From NCBI RefSeq assembly GCF_000169335.1, contig NZ_AAXW01000006.1, positions 79,501 through 143,500 of the forward strand: DNA of 64,000 nt, in the 5' to 3' direction. The stretch comes from Crocosphaera chwakensis CCY0110. Its GTDB lineage: Bacteria > Cyanobacteriota > Cyanobacteriia > Cyanobacteriales > Microcystaceae. Shown piece after piece: positions 26,521 through 35,297 of this stretch (its first letter is position 1; every line of letters begins with the position of its first letter). The position numbers and the translations under genes were made by a program. The notes below the pieces were generated by a model. That model searched no databases. It was not told the DNA's origin and was given only the letters and a program-made list of their open reading frames with translations.

Positions 26521-27936
26521 TTAGGTACTTTCTTGTTCTTGTGGACTGACAGCCGGTTCTTTAAAGACCATTCGTAACCAGGGGGGAGCTAAAAAAGTGG
26601 TCAGGATAACCATCATAATAATGGCTGCTTCGGTGGACTGGGATAAAGCACCACTGGCTGAACCCACACCAGCAAACACTAAACCCACTTCCCCCCTGGG
26701 AATCATGCCGACACCGATCGCCAATTTATTAAGGTCAGGTTTTCCTAAAATTGTAAAGCCAGTGACTACTTTACCAATAATCGCTACAACGATTAAAAAC
26801 AGAGCTAATATTAAGCCTTCTCGGTTACTGGGAACGGTAGGGTTCAGAACACTTAAATCGGTTTTTGCCCCTACACAAACAAAGAAAATGGGGACGAAAA
26901 TATCAGAAATAGGAGCGATAAGTTCTTCAAGTTCGTGACGTTTCGTTGTTTCTGCTAAAACTAAACCCGCAGCAAAAGAACCGAGAATGCCTTCTAATTG
27001 AATAATTTGGGCAATATAGGACAGGACAAAGGCAAAACAGATAGACACCAGTAAAAGTTGCCCTCTGGTCTTCATTTCATCGACTAATTTGACGTACAAA
27101 GGACTCAATAGACGACCTAAAAGAATCGCACCGATGAGAAAAATGGCTGCACTGACAATGAGATAAAGAATATTGAAAACTTGAATTTCTCCTGTTTTTA
27201 CTAAACTGGCTACGACTGCTAAGACAATAATGCCTAAAATATCATCGAGAACCGCAGCCCCAATAATAATTTGTCCTTCTGAGGAACTTAAACGACCCAA
27301 TTCTGCTAAGACTTTAGCGGTAATACCGATACTGGTGGCGGTTAAAGCAGCCCCTGCAAACACAGCAGGAACGATAGGGACATTGAAACCATAAACTAAT
27401 CCCAGGGTTCCTAAGGCGAAGGGAGTTACCACTCCTACCACTGCAACGATCGCTGCTTGGGGCCCGACACGGATTAACTCTTTTAAGTCAGATTCTAAGC
27501 CAATTTCAAATAGGAGGATAATTACGCCCAATTCTGAGAGAACAGAAACCACTTCCCCTTGAGAGGAAAACACCGCTTCTAAGCCCTCTGGGGTAACTTC
27601 GGTGGTTAATTGCAAAAACTGCATCAGAAGGGAGTCTGTGGCACTAAAACCTCCCTCTGGGAAGACTAATAGACCTAAGGCCGATACTCCAACGGCAACG
27701 CCTCCGACTAATTCCCCTAATACGGGAGGAAGATTAATGCGAAAACAAAGTTCACCTCCTAATTTACTGGCAAAGTAGATGACTACTAAACTGAGGAGAA
27801 CACTCGCTAAAACTAAAGCACTATCGGCAGTTTCTCCTTCTGTTGCCGTCGCTAGTAAAGGAACGGGAATATAGAAGTTTGTGAGAGACAAGGTTGACAT
27901 TAATATATTCATGCAAATTGTTATATCAGCTATCAT
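26521..27936 (-). CDS. CPA2-type Na+/H+ antiporter (NapA/NhaS3-like)
   Basis: A 471-residue protein with 12-13 transmembrane helices and no RCK domain. Key motifs are LGELVGGVAVGVSALGLL, IILLFEIGLESDLKELI, and the discontinuous-helix regions LTATSIGITAKVLAELG and GAAVLDDILGIIVLAVV, whose adjacent Asp residues bind the ion. GMIPRGEVGLVFA is typical near the C-terminus. It resembles the essential thylakoid NhaS3 type of cyanobacteria. Several in-frame ATGs lie near the start (27936, 27912, 27900); none has a clear Shine-Dalgarno site. Confidence 0.88.
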   Translation of the reverse strand: MIADITICMNILMSTLSLTNFYIPVPLLATATEGETADSALVLASVLLSLVVIYFASKLGGELCFRINLPPVLGELVGGVAVGVSALGLLVFPEGGFSATDSLLMQFLQLTTEVTPEGLEAVFSSQGEVVSVLSELGVIILLFEIGLESDLKELIRVGPQAAIVAVVGVVTPFALGTLGLVYGFNVPIVPAVFAGAALTATSIGITAKVLAELGRLSSSEGQIIIGAAVLDDILGIIVLAVVASLVKTGEIQVFNILYLIVSAAIFLIGAILLGRLLSPLYVKLVDEMKTRGQLLLVSICFAFVLSYIAQIIQLEGILGSFAAGLVLAETTKRHELEELIAPISDIFVPIFFVCVGAKTDLSVLNPTVPSNREGLILALFLIVVAIIGKVVTGFTILGKPDLNKLAIGVGMIPRGEVGLVFAGVGSASGALSQSTEAAIIMMVILTTFLAPPWLRMVFKEPAVSPQEQEST

Positions 27937-28137
27937 CTAAAGCAGAAATGACTTTTACTACTTTACAGCTTTCCTTCTGATTGGTGATCGGCGATCGCTT
28001 ATCAGTGACCAATTATCTAATCATTTCTGTTAATTATTAAATTTAAAGCCAATAAAAATATTAAGATAATATTACTTAAAAACAGATTGACTAATGAAGG
28101 CTTATTATTGATATTACTATTCTGTTTGTAAGTAGAG

Positions 28138-29184
28138 ATGACAAAACAAGAAACAGAAGAAATATTATTTATTAAACTGTGTAAAGGGTTAGTAGAAATC
28201 TGCGATCGCATCAACAGAGGTGAACCTGCTTATCTTGTTAATGATTATCAGCCATTTCCTCAACCTTTACACGAAGCATTTGAAAAATTAAGTATTAAAT
28301 GGATATTGAGAGATGGAAAAATCCGTCATCCTTCTATTCTTAATATGGTTCAAGCAGCAAGAGAGTCGATAGAAGCAGTAGACCCCGAATTTTGTCAATG
28401 GGTCGATTTTCCTGATGAACCTTTAATTGAGGATATGACGAAACCATCAGAAGAATGTGAAGATTATGCAATTGAGTATAGTTTGAGTTTAGAAATTGAT
28501 AATAATCAAAGTTATATTCCTCGGTTGATGGAAGAAATTCAAAAAAATGATTTACCTTATAGCACTTATACAGAATTCCGTCGTTTCATAGCAGAAAATC
28601 CTTTTCCTTCTGAATTAGATAAAGCATTATTAATAGATGAACATCCTGAAATTGAAAGAGTGAAAGACTTATTAGAAGAAGCTTATCAAGACGTACCTCT
28701 GCAGTCTAATGATAAGCAATTATGCAAAAAATGTGGTGGTTATTTAGACTGTGCAGCAAGAGAAATTGAGGGATGTTGTGAATCTTTAGAGGATAAAGTA
28801 GATAAAGCCCCTCTTCCTGATACTGTTAGGTGTTTAATTAGACCATCCTTAATTGAATTACGTCTGGAAAAAAAGATTAAGGAAATGGGATTAGAAGTAG
28901 AATTATGGCCAGAATTAGATAAAGCGGATCTCAAAGTAACTTTTCCTGATGGTAAAAGTTGGGCAGTTGATGCAAAAGACTGGGTAAATGCGACAAAATT
29001 AGCCAGAGAATTAAATGAAGATGGAATACCTGAGATTGGTCAATGTCAATCATTTTTTGTTGTTCCAGATTATCGACTTAAAAAGCTACAAAATCAAGCA
29101 ATTTTGAAAAGTAAATATCAAGGGAATATTCCAGTAATTTCAGAATCAGAATTAATTAAACGAATCAAAAAGGAATTAAAATGA
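28138..29184 (+). CDS. pPIWI_RE island nuclease: cysteine cluster plus PD-(D/E)xK domain
   Basis: A 348-residue protein, first gene of a three-gene block. Residues 1-190 form an acidic helical domain with no motif I can name; it corresponds in position to an accessory domain reported for these islands. Residues 196-214 hold a cysteine cluster (CKKCGGYLDC, then CC) like a zinc ribbon. The C-terminus has a restriction-nuclease core: ELRLEKKIKEMGLEVELWP, then Asp264 in KADLKV, and Asp278-Ala-Lys280 in WAVDAKDW, fitting D...DxK. The last strand region is CQSFFVVPDYR. The stop overlaps the helicase ATG by four bases, so the two are translationally coupled. Predicted to cut DNA; not experimentally known here. 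Confidence 0.78.
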   Translation: MTKQETEEILFIKLCKGLVEICDRINRGEPAYLVNDYQPFPQPLHEAFEKLSIKWILRDGKIRHPSILNMVQAARESIEAVDPEFCQWVDFPDEPLIEDMTKPSEECEDYAIEYSLSLEIDNNQSYIPRLMEEIQKNDLPYSTYTEFRRFIAENPFPSELDKALLIDEHPEIERVKDLLEEAYQDVPLQSNDKQLCKKCGGYLDCAAREIEGCCESLEDKVDKAPLPDTVRCLIRPSLIELRLEKKIKEMGLEVELWPELDKADLKVTFPDGKSWAVDAKDWVNATKLARELNEDGIPEIGQCQSFFVVPDYRLKKLQNQAILKSKYQGNIPVISESELIKRIKKELK

Positions 29185-32100
29185 GAGATTCAAGTAGTTG
29201 GCTAAAAAAATTAAGTGAACAGTCTGAAAATTATGTTTCTCAACCAACTAATTTTATTCGCACTGAATTGATGTTATACGCTTTACATACTTATTTCCCT
29301 TTACATCCTATCAAAAAAGCTCATTTATTAATGCAAGGTTATCGAGAACCAGGAATAAGTGATTATCAATGGCAAATTATTAAACATTTACGTCATTTAG
29401 CCTCAGAATTTCGCAGTTCTATTAGTTGGGAAATTGCTTTAAGAAATTATGATGAACTTACTAAAAATAATAATAGTATTTTAGGGTTTAAAATTGATTA
29501 TGATCATAATCATATTCGTTTGACTAACGATATGTTCACGAATCGTTATGAGAGTTATAAGGCTGTTTTGACTGAAAAAAACCTTGAATTTGATACAAAA
29601 AACTATAATCCTGCACCAAAAGGCAACTATCAATTTAAGATTAATTCAGAGGAAACAAGATTAGTTAAAATTGACGAAGCTATTGCTAATATAGGAATAC
29701 AATATAATAATAATATTCCGAGTATTAATTTAAGCAATAATCGTGAATCGATTAGAGTAAAAATTAAAGAATTAGTTAAAAAAGGACAAGAGTTAAAACA
29801 AGTTTTAAAATATGATGCAGGGGAAATTATTGAAAAGTCTCGTTATTGGGATGTAGAGAATAATAAAGAAACTGACGAAATATATATTGATGGTGAGAGT
29901 CATATTTTAGGACCGACTGGGAGCGGAAAATCAACATTAATTGAAAGCTTAATTACTATTTTAATTGAACAAAATAAAAGAATTGCCATTGCAACTAATA
30001 GCGTAGGAGAGGTTCAAGATTGGTTGGAATTTGCTCAAAAAACAAACATTAAAGCAGTACCTATTATTGGTAACTCTGAACGACATAAACATCTAAGTCG
30101 CTTAAATCAAGCCATTATGTTTGGTAATAAAGATCAATCTTTTACTCATCCAGGGTTTAAATGGTTAAGTCAATGTTGTCCCTTATTCGCATTAGCAAAT
30201 CCATCAAGTCCACAGTCAACCACAAATAAAAGAAATAAAAAACCTTGTTTTAATCAATTAGAAGATATTAATGATACAAAAAATAAAAAATATGATTGTC
30301 CTTTAGTGGGTGTTTGTCCTCAACATATTACTGCTAAAGAGTTAGAAGAAGCGCAGTTAATTGTTGGAACTTTACCAGGTTTTATTCATAAAAAAGTATC
30401 GAGTCATACGTTAAAAGAAAACATTACAATTCTGGAATATTTAGCCTTAACTACTGACTTATTTGTAGTAGATGAAGTGGATCTCGCTCAACCTAAATTA
30501 GATGAACTTTTTTATCCCATTGTTACCCTTGCCTCTTTTGAGCAAATGCAAGATACTTGGTCACGTAATGAATTTTATCAGCATATAAATAGTGTTTTAG
30601 AAGGGGAAGTTGTTGTACTCAAAAAATTTAGAGATTCTTATCTTGAGGAATCAGAAGGATGGAAATTTTTAGCGTGTAAAGCAATCGCAGATATGATGTA
30701 TTCTCTAAGAGATATTGCTGCTATTTTTCAAGGGAAACAACCAACACAAGAGATTGAAACATTACTGACACAATGTGCAACAGAAGGAAGATTATTTGGT
30801 GCTTGGTCTTTATTTGATAGTTTAGCTGAACATCTATCAGGAAAAATAAAAATCCGTTTAGGAGAAAAAATACGCAAACCCACGGCTAATAAATACGAAA
30901 AAAGTTATGAAAGATATCGTGAAATCTTTAAACGGATACAAGATAAGATCAGCGATCCTAGTTTAGTCGGATTAGAGAATAAAGATAGCAAAATTGTCAC
31001 TAAATTAACTTACATAGCAGGGATTTTATTAAATACACCATCGTCAAAAATTCCTCATCCTAAATGCGTTGAATTTATCAAAGAAACGAAATGGGATACA
31101 GAACTCAATAAATTAGAATCCGACGAAGAAAAATTTATTAATAATTTAGCAATGTTATTACAATTGTCTATTTATGCTGCTCAAGGGTTAGGAGCATTAG
31201 GTAAACATATTTCAACTAGAAAATTATCTAATAGCGAACTTCAATCTAATTTACCTTTGATTCCACCCGTTGATTTTGAAAAGTTGTTACCTGCCTCTCC
31301 CGTTGGTGCAGTCACTAGCGCACAATATCAAGATGGACATCTTAAAATACATAGAGGTATTTGTATAGGGCGATCGCTTTTGAGTCAATGGCAAGAAATT
31401 TTTACGGTTGATGGGTTAACACCATCTCATTTATTAGTCACTTCAGCTACCAGTTACTCAGGAAAAGAAAAACAATCCTATGGGTTTCATGTTCAACAAA
31501 AACCCAGTTTACTAATAGAAACACCAAAAGAAAAAATTGAAAAAGTTACCCAAAAAAGTGAATTTTTCTTTTGTCCTGTAGTCGATAATAGTAATATTCC
31601 TGTGAGGATATCTGGTTTCTATGGAGAGCAACGTCACGACAATATAGGAAAGATGGTATCTGGTTTATGTCGTTCCTTTACCCAAGGTGAACCTTTAATT
31701 GATCGATTTCAAACCTATTTAAAAGATAAAATAGGAGAAGACCGAAAAAATATCCTATTAATTACTAATAGTTACGCTGAAGCCAAAACCTTCTATACTT
31801 GCTTAAAACCACCCTATCAAGAAAAAGCGTCTTTTGTGGTTCGAGATGGAGACAGTGTTTTATGGTCCCCTGATATCAATGTTCCTCGTTCTAAAATGAC
31901 AGAATTTCCCAGTCAAGGAAAAGAACTATTAATTGCTCCTATTGGTGCTATTTCTCGCGCGGTTAACCTCATGCACCCAGATAATAAAGAAGAGCCTTAT
32001 TTTGGTGGTATGGTGATATTAGTAAGACAACATCCTCGTCCCGATGATAATCAAATTATTATCAGTGCAGTGAACAAAAACGCCGTTGATAATATGGGTT

Positions 32101-32297
32101 CTAAACCTGTCACTACCATTCAAAGAGAAGCGAGAAATACAAGAGATGTATTCTTAGCTGTTCCGCAAATTTTCTCTAACCTACCAGACGAAATACAAGG
32201 GGTTGCGATGAGAAATCCGCTTGTTTGGACGTTAGCAGTAAATTTAACTCAATTAATTGGTCGTAGCACCCGTGGGGGACGAAATACGGTAGTTTGA
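29181..32297 (+). CDS. pPIWI_RE island DinG/XPD-like superfamily 2 helicase
   Basis: 1038 residues up to a TGA. Residues 1-230 are an N-terminal helical region of unknown fold. Walker A is LGPTGSGKSTLIESL (Lys250). Cysteines 332/333, 356, 373 and 379 lie between motifs I and II, the spacing expected of the Fe-S domain of XPD/DinG helicases. Motif II is LFVVDEVDLAQPKL (Asp431-Glu432). Later motifs include LLVTSATSYSG and, at 1024-1031, QLIGRSTR (motif VI). The frame continues open past the TGA to 32507, so the ancestral protein was about 1108 residues. Overlaps the nuclease gene by 4 bases. Predicted to unwind DNA for the PIWI-like partner. Confidence 0.8.
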   Translation: MRDSSSWLKKLSEQSENYVSQPTNFIRTELMLYALHTYFPLHPIKKAHLLMQGYREPGISDYQWQIIKHLRHLASEFRSSISWEIALRNYDELTKNNNSILGFKIDYDHNHIRLTNDMFTNRYESYKAVLTEKNLEFDTKNYNPAPKGNYQFKINSEETRLVKIDEAIANIGIQYNNNIPSINLSNNRESIRVKIKELVKKGQELKQVLKYDAGEIIEKSRYWDVENNKETDEIYIDGESHILGPTGSGKSTLIESLITILIEQNKRIAIATNSVGEVQDWLEFAQKTNIKAVPIIGNSERHKHLSRLNQAIMFGNKDQSFTHPGFKWLSQCCPLFALANPSSPQSTTNKRNKKPCFNQLEDINDTKNKKYDCPLVGVCPQHITAKELEEAQLIVGTLPGFIHKKVSSHTLKENITILEYLALTTDLFVVDEVDLAQPKLDELFYPIVTLASFEQMQDTWSRNEFYQHINSVLEGEVVVLKKFRDSYLEESEGWKFLACKAIADMMYSLRDIAAIFQGKQPTQEIETLLTQCATEGRLFGAWSLFDSLAEHLSGKIKIRLGEKIRKPTANKYEKSYERYREIFKRIQDKISDPSLVGLENKDSKIVTKLTYIAGILLNTPSSKIPHPKCVEFIKETKWDTELNKLESDEEKFINNLAMLLQLSIYAAQGLGALGKHISTRKLSNSELQSNLPLIPPVDFEKLLPASPVGAVTSAQYQDGHLKIHRGICIGRSLLSQWQEIFTVDGLTPSHLLVTSATSYSGKEKQSYGFHVQQKPSLLIETPKEKIEKVTQKSEFFFCPVVDNSNIPVRISGFYGEQRHDNIGKMVSGLCRSFTQGEPLIDRFQTYLKDKIGEDRKNILLITNSYAEAKTFYTCLKPPYQEKASFVVRDGDSVLWSPDINVPRSKMTEFPSQGKELLIAPIGAISRAVNLMHPDNKEEPYFGGMVILVRQHPRPDDNQIIISAVNKNAVDNMGSKPVTTIQREARNTRDVFLAVPQIFSNLPDEIQGVAMRNPLVWTLAVNLTQLIGRSTRGGRNTVV

Positions 32298-32507
32298 TTT
32301 ACAGATGCTGCATTTATGCCACAAACTGCACAAGGTAAGGGTGACAGTGAAACAGAAAAAACATCTCTGTTGTTAGCCGTTCGTCAACTTTTGGGGAATG
32401 CTATTAAAGAAGGGGGTTCATCTGGACGTTTAATTGAAACGTTATATGGGCCAGTTTATTATCCTTTGACCCGTTTAACTCACTTTATTAGTGAAGTCCC
32501 TCTGTAA
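32298..32507 (+). pseudogene. In-frame continuation of helicase after TGA
   Basis: Immediately after the TGA at 32295-32297 the same frame stays open for 69 codons and stops with TAA at 32505-32507. It reads FTDAAFMPQTAQGKGDSETE, then LLAVRQLLGNAIKEG and LYGPVYYPLTRLTHFI, which is how the C-terminal domain of such helicases usually ends after motif VI. There is no independent ribosome site near the ATG at 32316. It is best seen as the severed C-terminus of the helicase. Confidence 0.75.
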
Positions 32508-32524
32508 GGTGGGCATTGCCCACC
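32508..32524. repeat. Short palindrome GGTGGGC/GCCCACC
   Basis: A 7-bp perfect stem with ATT loop directly after the stop at 32507. The same GTGGGCA-type palindrome is widely dispersed in cyanobacterial genomes, so it may be a mobile repeat that also acts as a weak terminator or mRNA processing site between helicase and PIWI-like gene. Confidence 0.6.
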
Positions 32525-32564
32525 CTACCACATCATTTATCTATCTAGCAATTATTTTCAGATC

Positions 32565-35213
32565 ATGGCACCAAGATACAACTATTTTCAACCCATTTAT
32601 TTTGAATATGATGAAACATTGATTAAAGATATTACGGGTTATGTTATGGCATTTCCTAATCTAGAAAAATTTAAACTACATTATGAGGGAGAACATAAAA
32701 ATGCACCAACTGACTCTTTATTAGATACGTTACGCTTATTATTACCTCAAATTAGAGTAATTAATAAGCTTACAAGATTTAATAAGATTACTAAAGAGTA
32801 TGAATCTAACCCCGAAGCTTTTTTAGCTGATGAACCTATTGATCCTAAAGTTTTAGAGTTAATATTTAGAAAATGGGTTGAAGTTTGGTATCCAGAATCA
32901 AGTCATGACAAAGTTAAAGAATTATGTACACTAGAACAATTTGAATGGAAAAAAAGAACCCCAGAACAGTTAGAATGGTGGTCACCAGCTTGGGCGATGG
33001 GTAAACTATTAAGTGAACAAGAATATGAATTAGGAGATAATAAAGTTAAGTTACTATTTAGTCCTAGTAGAAAAAGTAATACAGTTGAGTTAGTTTCCTG
33101 GCCACCGTTGACCACTCCACGTCAATATAAAGCTTCCATTGGTGTTGTTATTTCTACCCAAAGCGATCTAAATCATAAAAGAATCAATATTCATTTTAAA
33201 ATGAAACGTTGGGTTGTAAAACGAGGGGATCAAGACGAAATTGGTTTACAAAGAAATACCACTCATTGCTATATTCGTAAGCTAAAATCTTGGTCAAGAG
33301 AATTGAATTTTATTGAGCCTAATGCGTTTACATTTTTAGAGGCGAAAAACTTTGAAAAAGAAGGCTCAGAAGATAAGAAAAAGGAATTTGAACGTCGCTG
33401 GAAAGATAAAAAAATACGAGCAATATTAGACAAATTAGGGGTAAACATTCCTGATATTGAAGATGTACTTTTAAAACCTCTAAACTATTTTGAAAGTGAT
33501 GATCTAGATATTTTAGTTCCTGCTAGAGCATCACAAAAAGTCGGAGTCGGAACAGGCGTTCCTATTTCTGATATCAGAAGATTACTAAAACAAATTACTA
33601 ACTTTTTACCAAAGAGTGTAAACTTAAGTCAACCTTGGCAAAAAATATCTAAAATTGAAAATAATGAGATTATTAAACAGCAGTTTAAACAAGCTTCTGA
33701 ATTAATTAAAGAACAATTTTGTGAACAACCTAAAATCCAAAAACCTTCTAAAGATAAGTTACCTGGAATAACCGAAACTTTAAAAGATTTCTTACAACAA
33801 AGAGCTAATAATATAACAGTTTATGTTTCTACTGCGACTAATTCCAAAACAAAAGATGCTATTAAAAAAGTTGCTGATCATTATTTTGGAGATAGTTTAA
33901 ATTTAAAATTTATTGCTTGGGAAAGTATAGCTGATCCAATAGAATATAAAACATCGAAAAAAGATAAAAATAAAAAGATTCCTCAATTACAACATCTCAA
34001 AGCATTCGCTGATAAGTATAAACAAGATTTTTCTACACCGATCATAGTTGAAATATTAGATCAAGATCATCCATCATATAAAGGTAATGCTGATCCAAAA
34101 TCTTATATTAAATCACTATTACCAAAATATAATTTAATTCCTCAATGTATCGTATCTTATGAACAATGTACCGATAACAAGAAAAAAGAAGAATTAGAAA
34201 AAAGTTTATTTAATCGTGCTTTTCAATCAATTTTAGATGCAATAATGCCTTTTGAGCAAAACTATCCGTTATCTACTGCTGAAGATAATAATGTTTATGC
34301 AGGATTTCATATAATTTCTCGAAATAAAGCAACATCGAATAAAGCATTTAATGAACCCGTATTAGTTGTTATTTATAAAAATGAGATTAAGGTTTTATTA
34401 GTAGCAAGAGATCCAAAATTTAAGTCATTTACTGAAGCAATTAATTATTTAGCCAACAATAATAATGACAATAATAATATGCAGCCTAACGTCATTATAA
34501 ATAAGATGTTAGACGAACTTACTCTTAACTATTCAAATGCTGAGAATATTTATCTCTATGCTCATGCACAAAATTCTAGAAGATATTGGCCATGGTTACA
34601 AGATACATATTTCAACTCTAGTAAGTCACCAACTAAGAAAATTACTATTATTCGTATTCGAGATTTAATAAATAATGAAGTTGCATCGGGATATGGACTA
34701 CCCATAGAAAATGAAGATTTTTCAGAAGAATTTGACCCAGAAATAGCTTCTTATGCAAATGGAATTTTTATGCCACTCAATTCTAACCCTGGAGAAATAC
34801 CATTGATAGGATTAACATTACATCAAACTGTATTAAGTATTGCTCAAAAACCACAAACATTAAGTAACCAACCCAAAAATAAAAGTAGAGTTGAACCTTG
34901 GACATCACAAGGATATGAAAAAGAAGAAAACGAAAAAGGAGAAAAAGTTTATAAACTTGATACCGAAACTGGAAAACGCATTAAGACTAATGTTACTCGT
35001 GATCCAGACTCTTATAAAGATTGGAAAATGCCTCAACCCCGTGCTCATAATATATTAGCTACACCATCCCCGAACAAGTTTATCTTACATCACAAAATTG
35101 CTCATGAGTTGCGATCGCGTCATTGGTGGAGTGCAGACGAATGCAAATATCCTTTACCTCTATCTTTGGCAGAGAAACTTAAAGAATGGTGTTTCAGTGA
35201 CTCAGTTGAGTAA
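32565..35213 (+). CDS. pPIWI_RE-family PIWI-like protein
   Basis: An 882-residue protein and third gene of the block. The N-terminal half (1-about 480) has YNYFQPIYFEYDETLIKDIT and many W/Y-rich strands (TPEQLEWWSPAWAMGKLL, NTVELVSWPPLTTPRQYKAS) as in the N-terminal module of pPIWI_RE proteins. The C-terminal half should hold the MID-like and RNase H-like PIWI regions: EPVLVVIYKNEIKVLLVARD, NIYLYAHAQNSRRYWPWLQD, ITIIRIRDLINNEVASGYG (candidate for the conserved Arg and Glu), and the ending ILATPSPNKFILHHKIAHEL with RSRHWWSADECKYPLPLSLA. Starts 57 bases after the helicase frame. Predicted to be a guide- or nucleic-acid-binding defence effector. Confidence 0.75.
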   Translation: MAPRYNYFQPIYFEYDETLIKDITGYVMAFPNLEKFKLHYEGEHKNAPTDSLLDTLRLLLPQIRVINKLTRFNKITKEYESNPEAFLADEPIDPKVLELIFRKWVEVWYPESSHDKVKELCTLEQFEWKKRTPEQLEWWSPAWAMGKLLSEQEYELGDNKVKLLFSPSRKSNTVELVSWPPLTTPRQYKASIGVVISTQSDLNHKRINIHFKMKRWVVKRGDQDEIGLQRNTTHCYIRKLKSWSRELNFIEPNAFTFLEAKNFEKEGSEDKKKEFERRWKDKKIRAILDKLGVNIPDIEDVLLKPLNYFESDDLDILVPARASQKVGVGTGVPISDIRRLLKQITNFLPKSVNLSQPWQKISKIENNEIIKQQFKQASELIKEQFCEQPKIQKPSKDKLPGITETLKDFLQQRANNITVYVSTATNSKTKDAIKKVADHYFGDSLNLKFIAWESIADPIEYKTSKKDKNKKIPQLQHLKAFADKYKQDFSTPIIVEILDQDHPSYKGNADPKSYIKSLLPKYNLIPQCIVSYEQCTDNKKKEELEKSLFNRAFQSILDAIMPFEQNYPLSTAEDNNVYAGFHIISRNKATSNKAFNEPVLVVIYKNEIKVLLVARDPKFKSFTEAINYLANNNNDNNNMQPNVIINKMLDELTLNYSNAENIYLYAHAQNSRRYWPWLQDTYFNSSKSPTKKITIIRIRDLINNEVASGYGLPIENEDFSEEFDPEIASYANGIFMPLNSNPGEIPLIGLTLHQTVLSIAQKPQTLSNQPKNKSRVEPWTSQGYEKEENEKGEKVYKLDTETGKRIKTNVTRDPDSYKDWKMPQPRAHNILATPSPNKFILHHKIAHELRSRHWWSADECKYPLPLSLAEKLKEWCFSDSVE

Positions 35214-35297
35214 AACTCTTAACGATGGTTTAGGATGAAAGGGTGAAATGGTAACATCCACCCCACCCCTTAATAATTAATGTCAAAGTTTCTCTAC

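Noticed and set aside
32295..32297. TGA in the helicase as a selenocysteine or tryptophan codon
   Set aside because: No selenocysteine insertion element or pathway is visible, and cyanobacteria use TGA as stop. A mutation, truncation or sequencing error is simpler.
28138..35213. A short prokaryotic Argonaute system (SPARTA or SIR2-type)
   Set aside because: No TIR or SIR2 domain is present, and the large DinG-like helicase with PD-(D/E)xK partner fits the pPIWI_RE set better.
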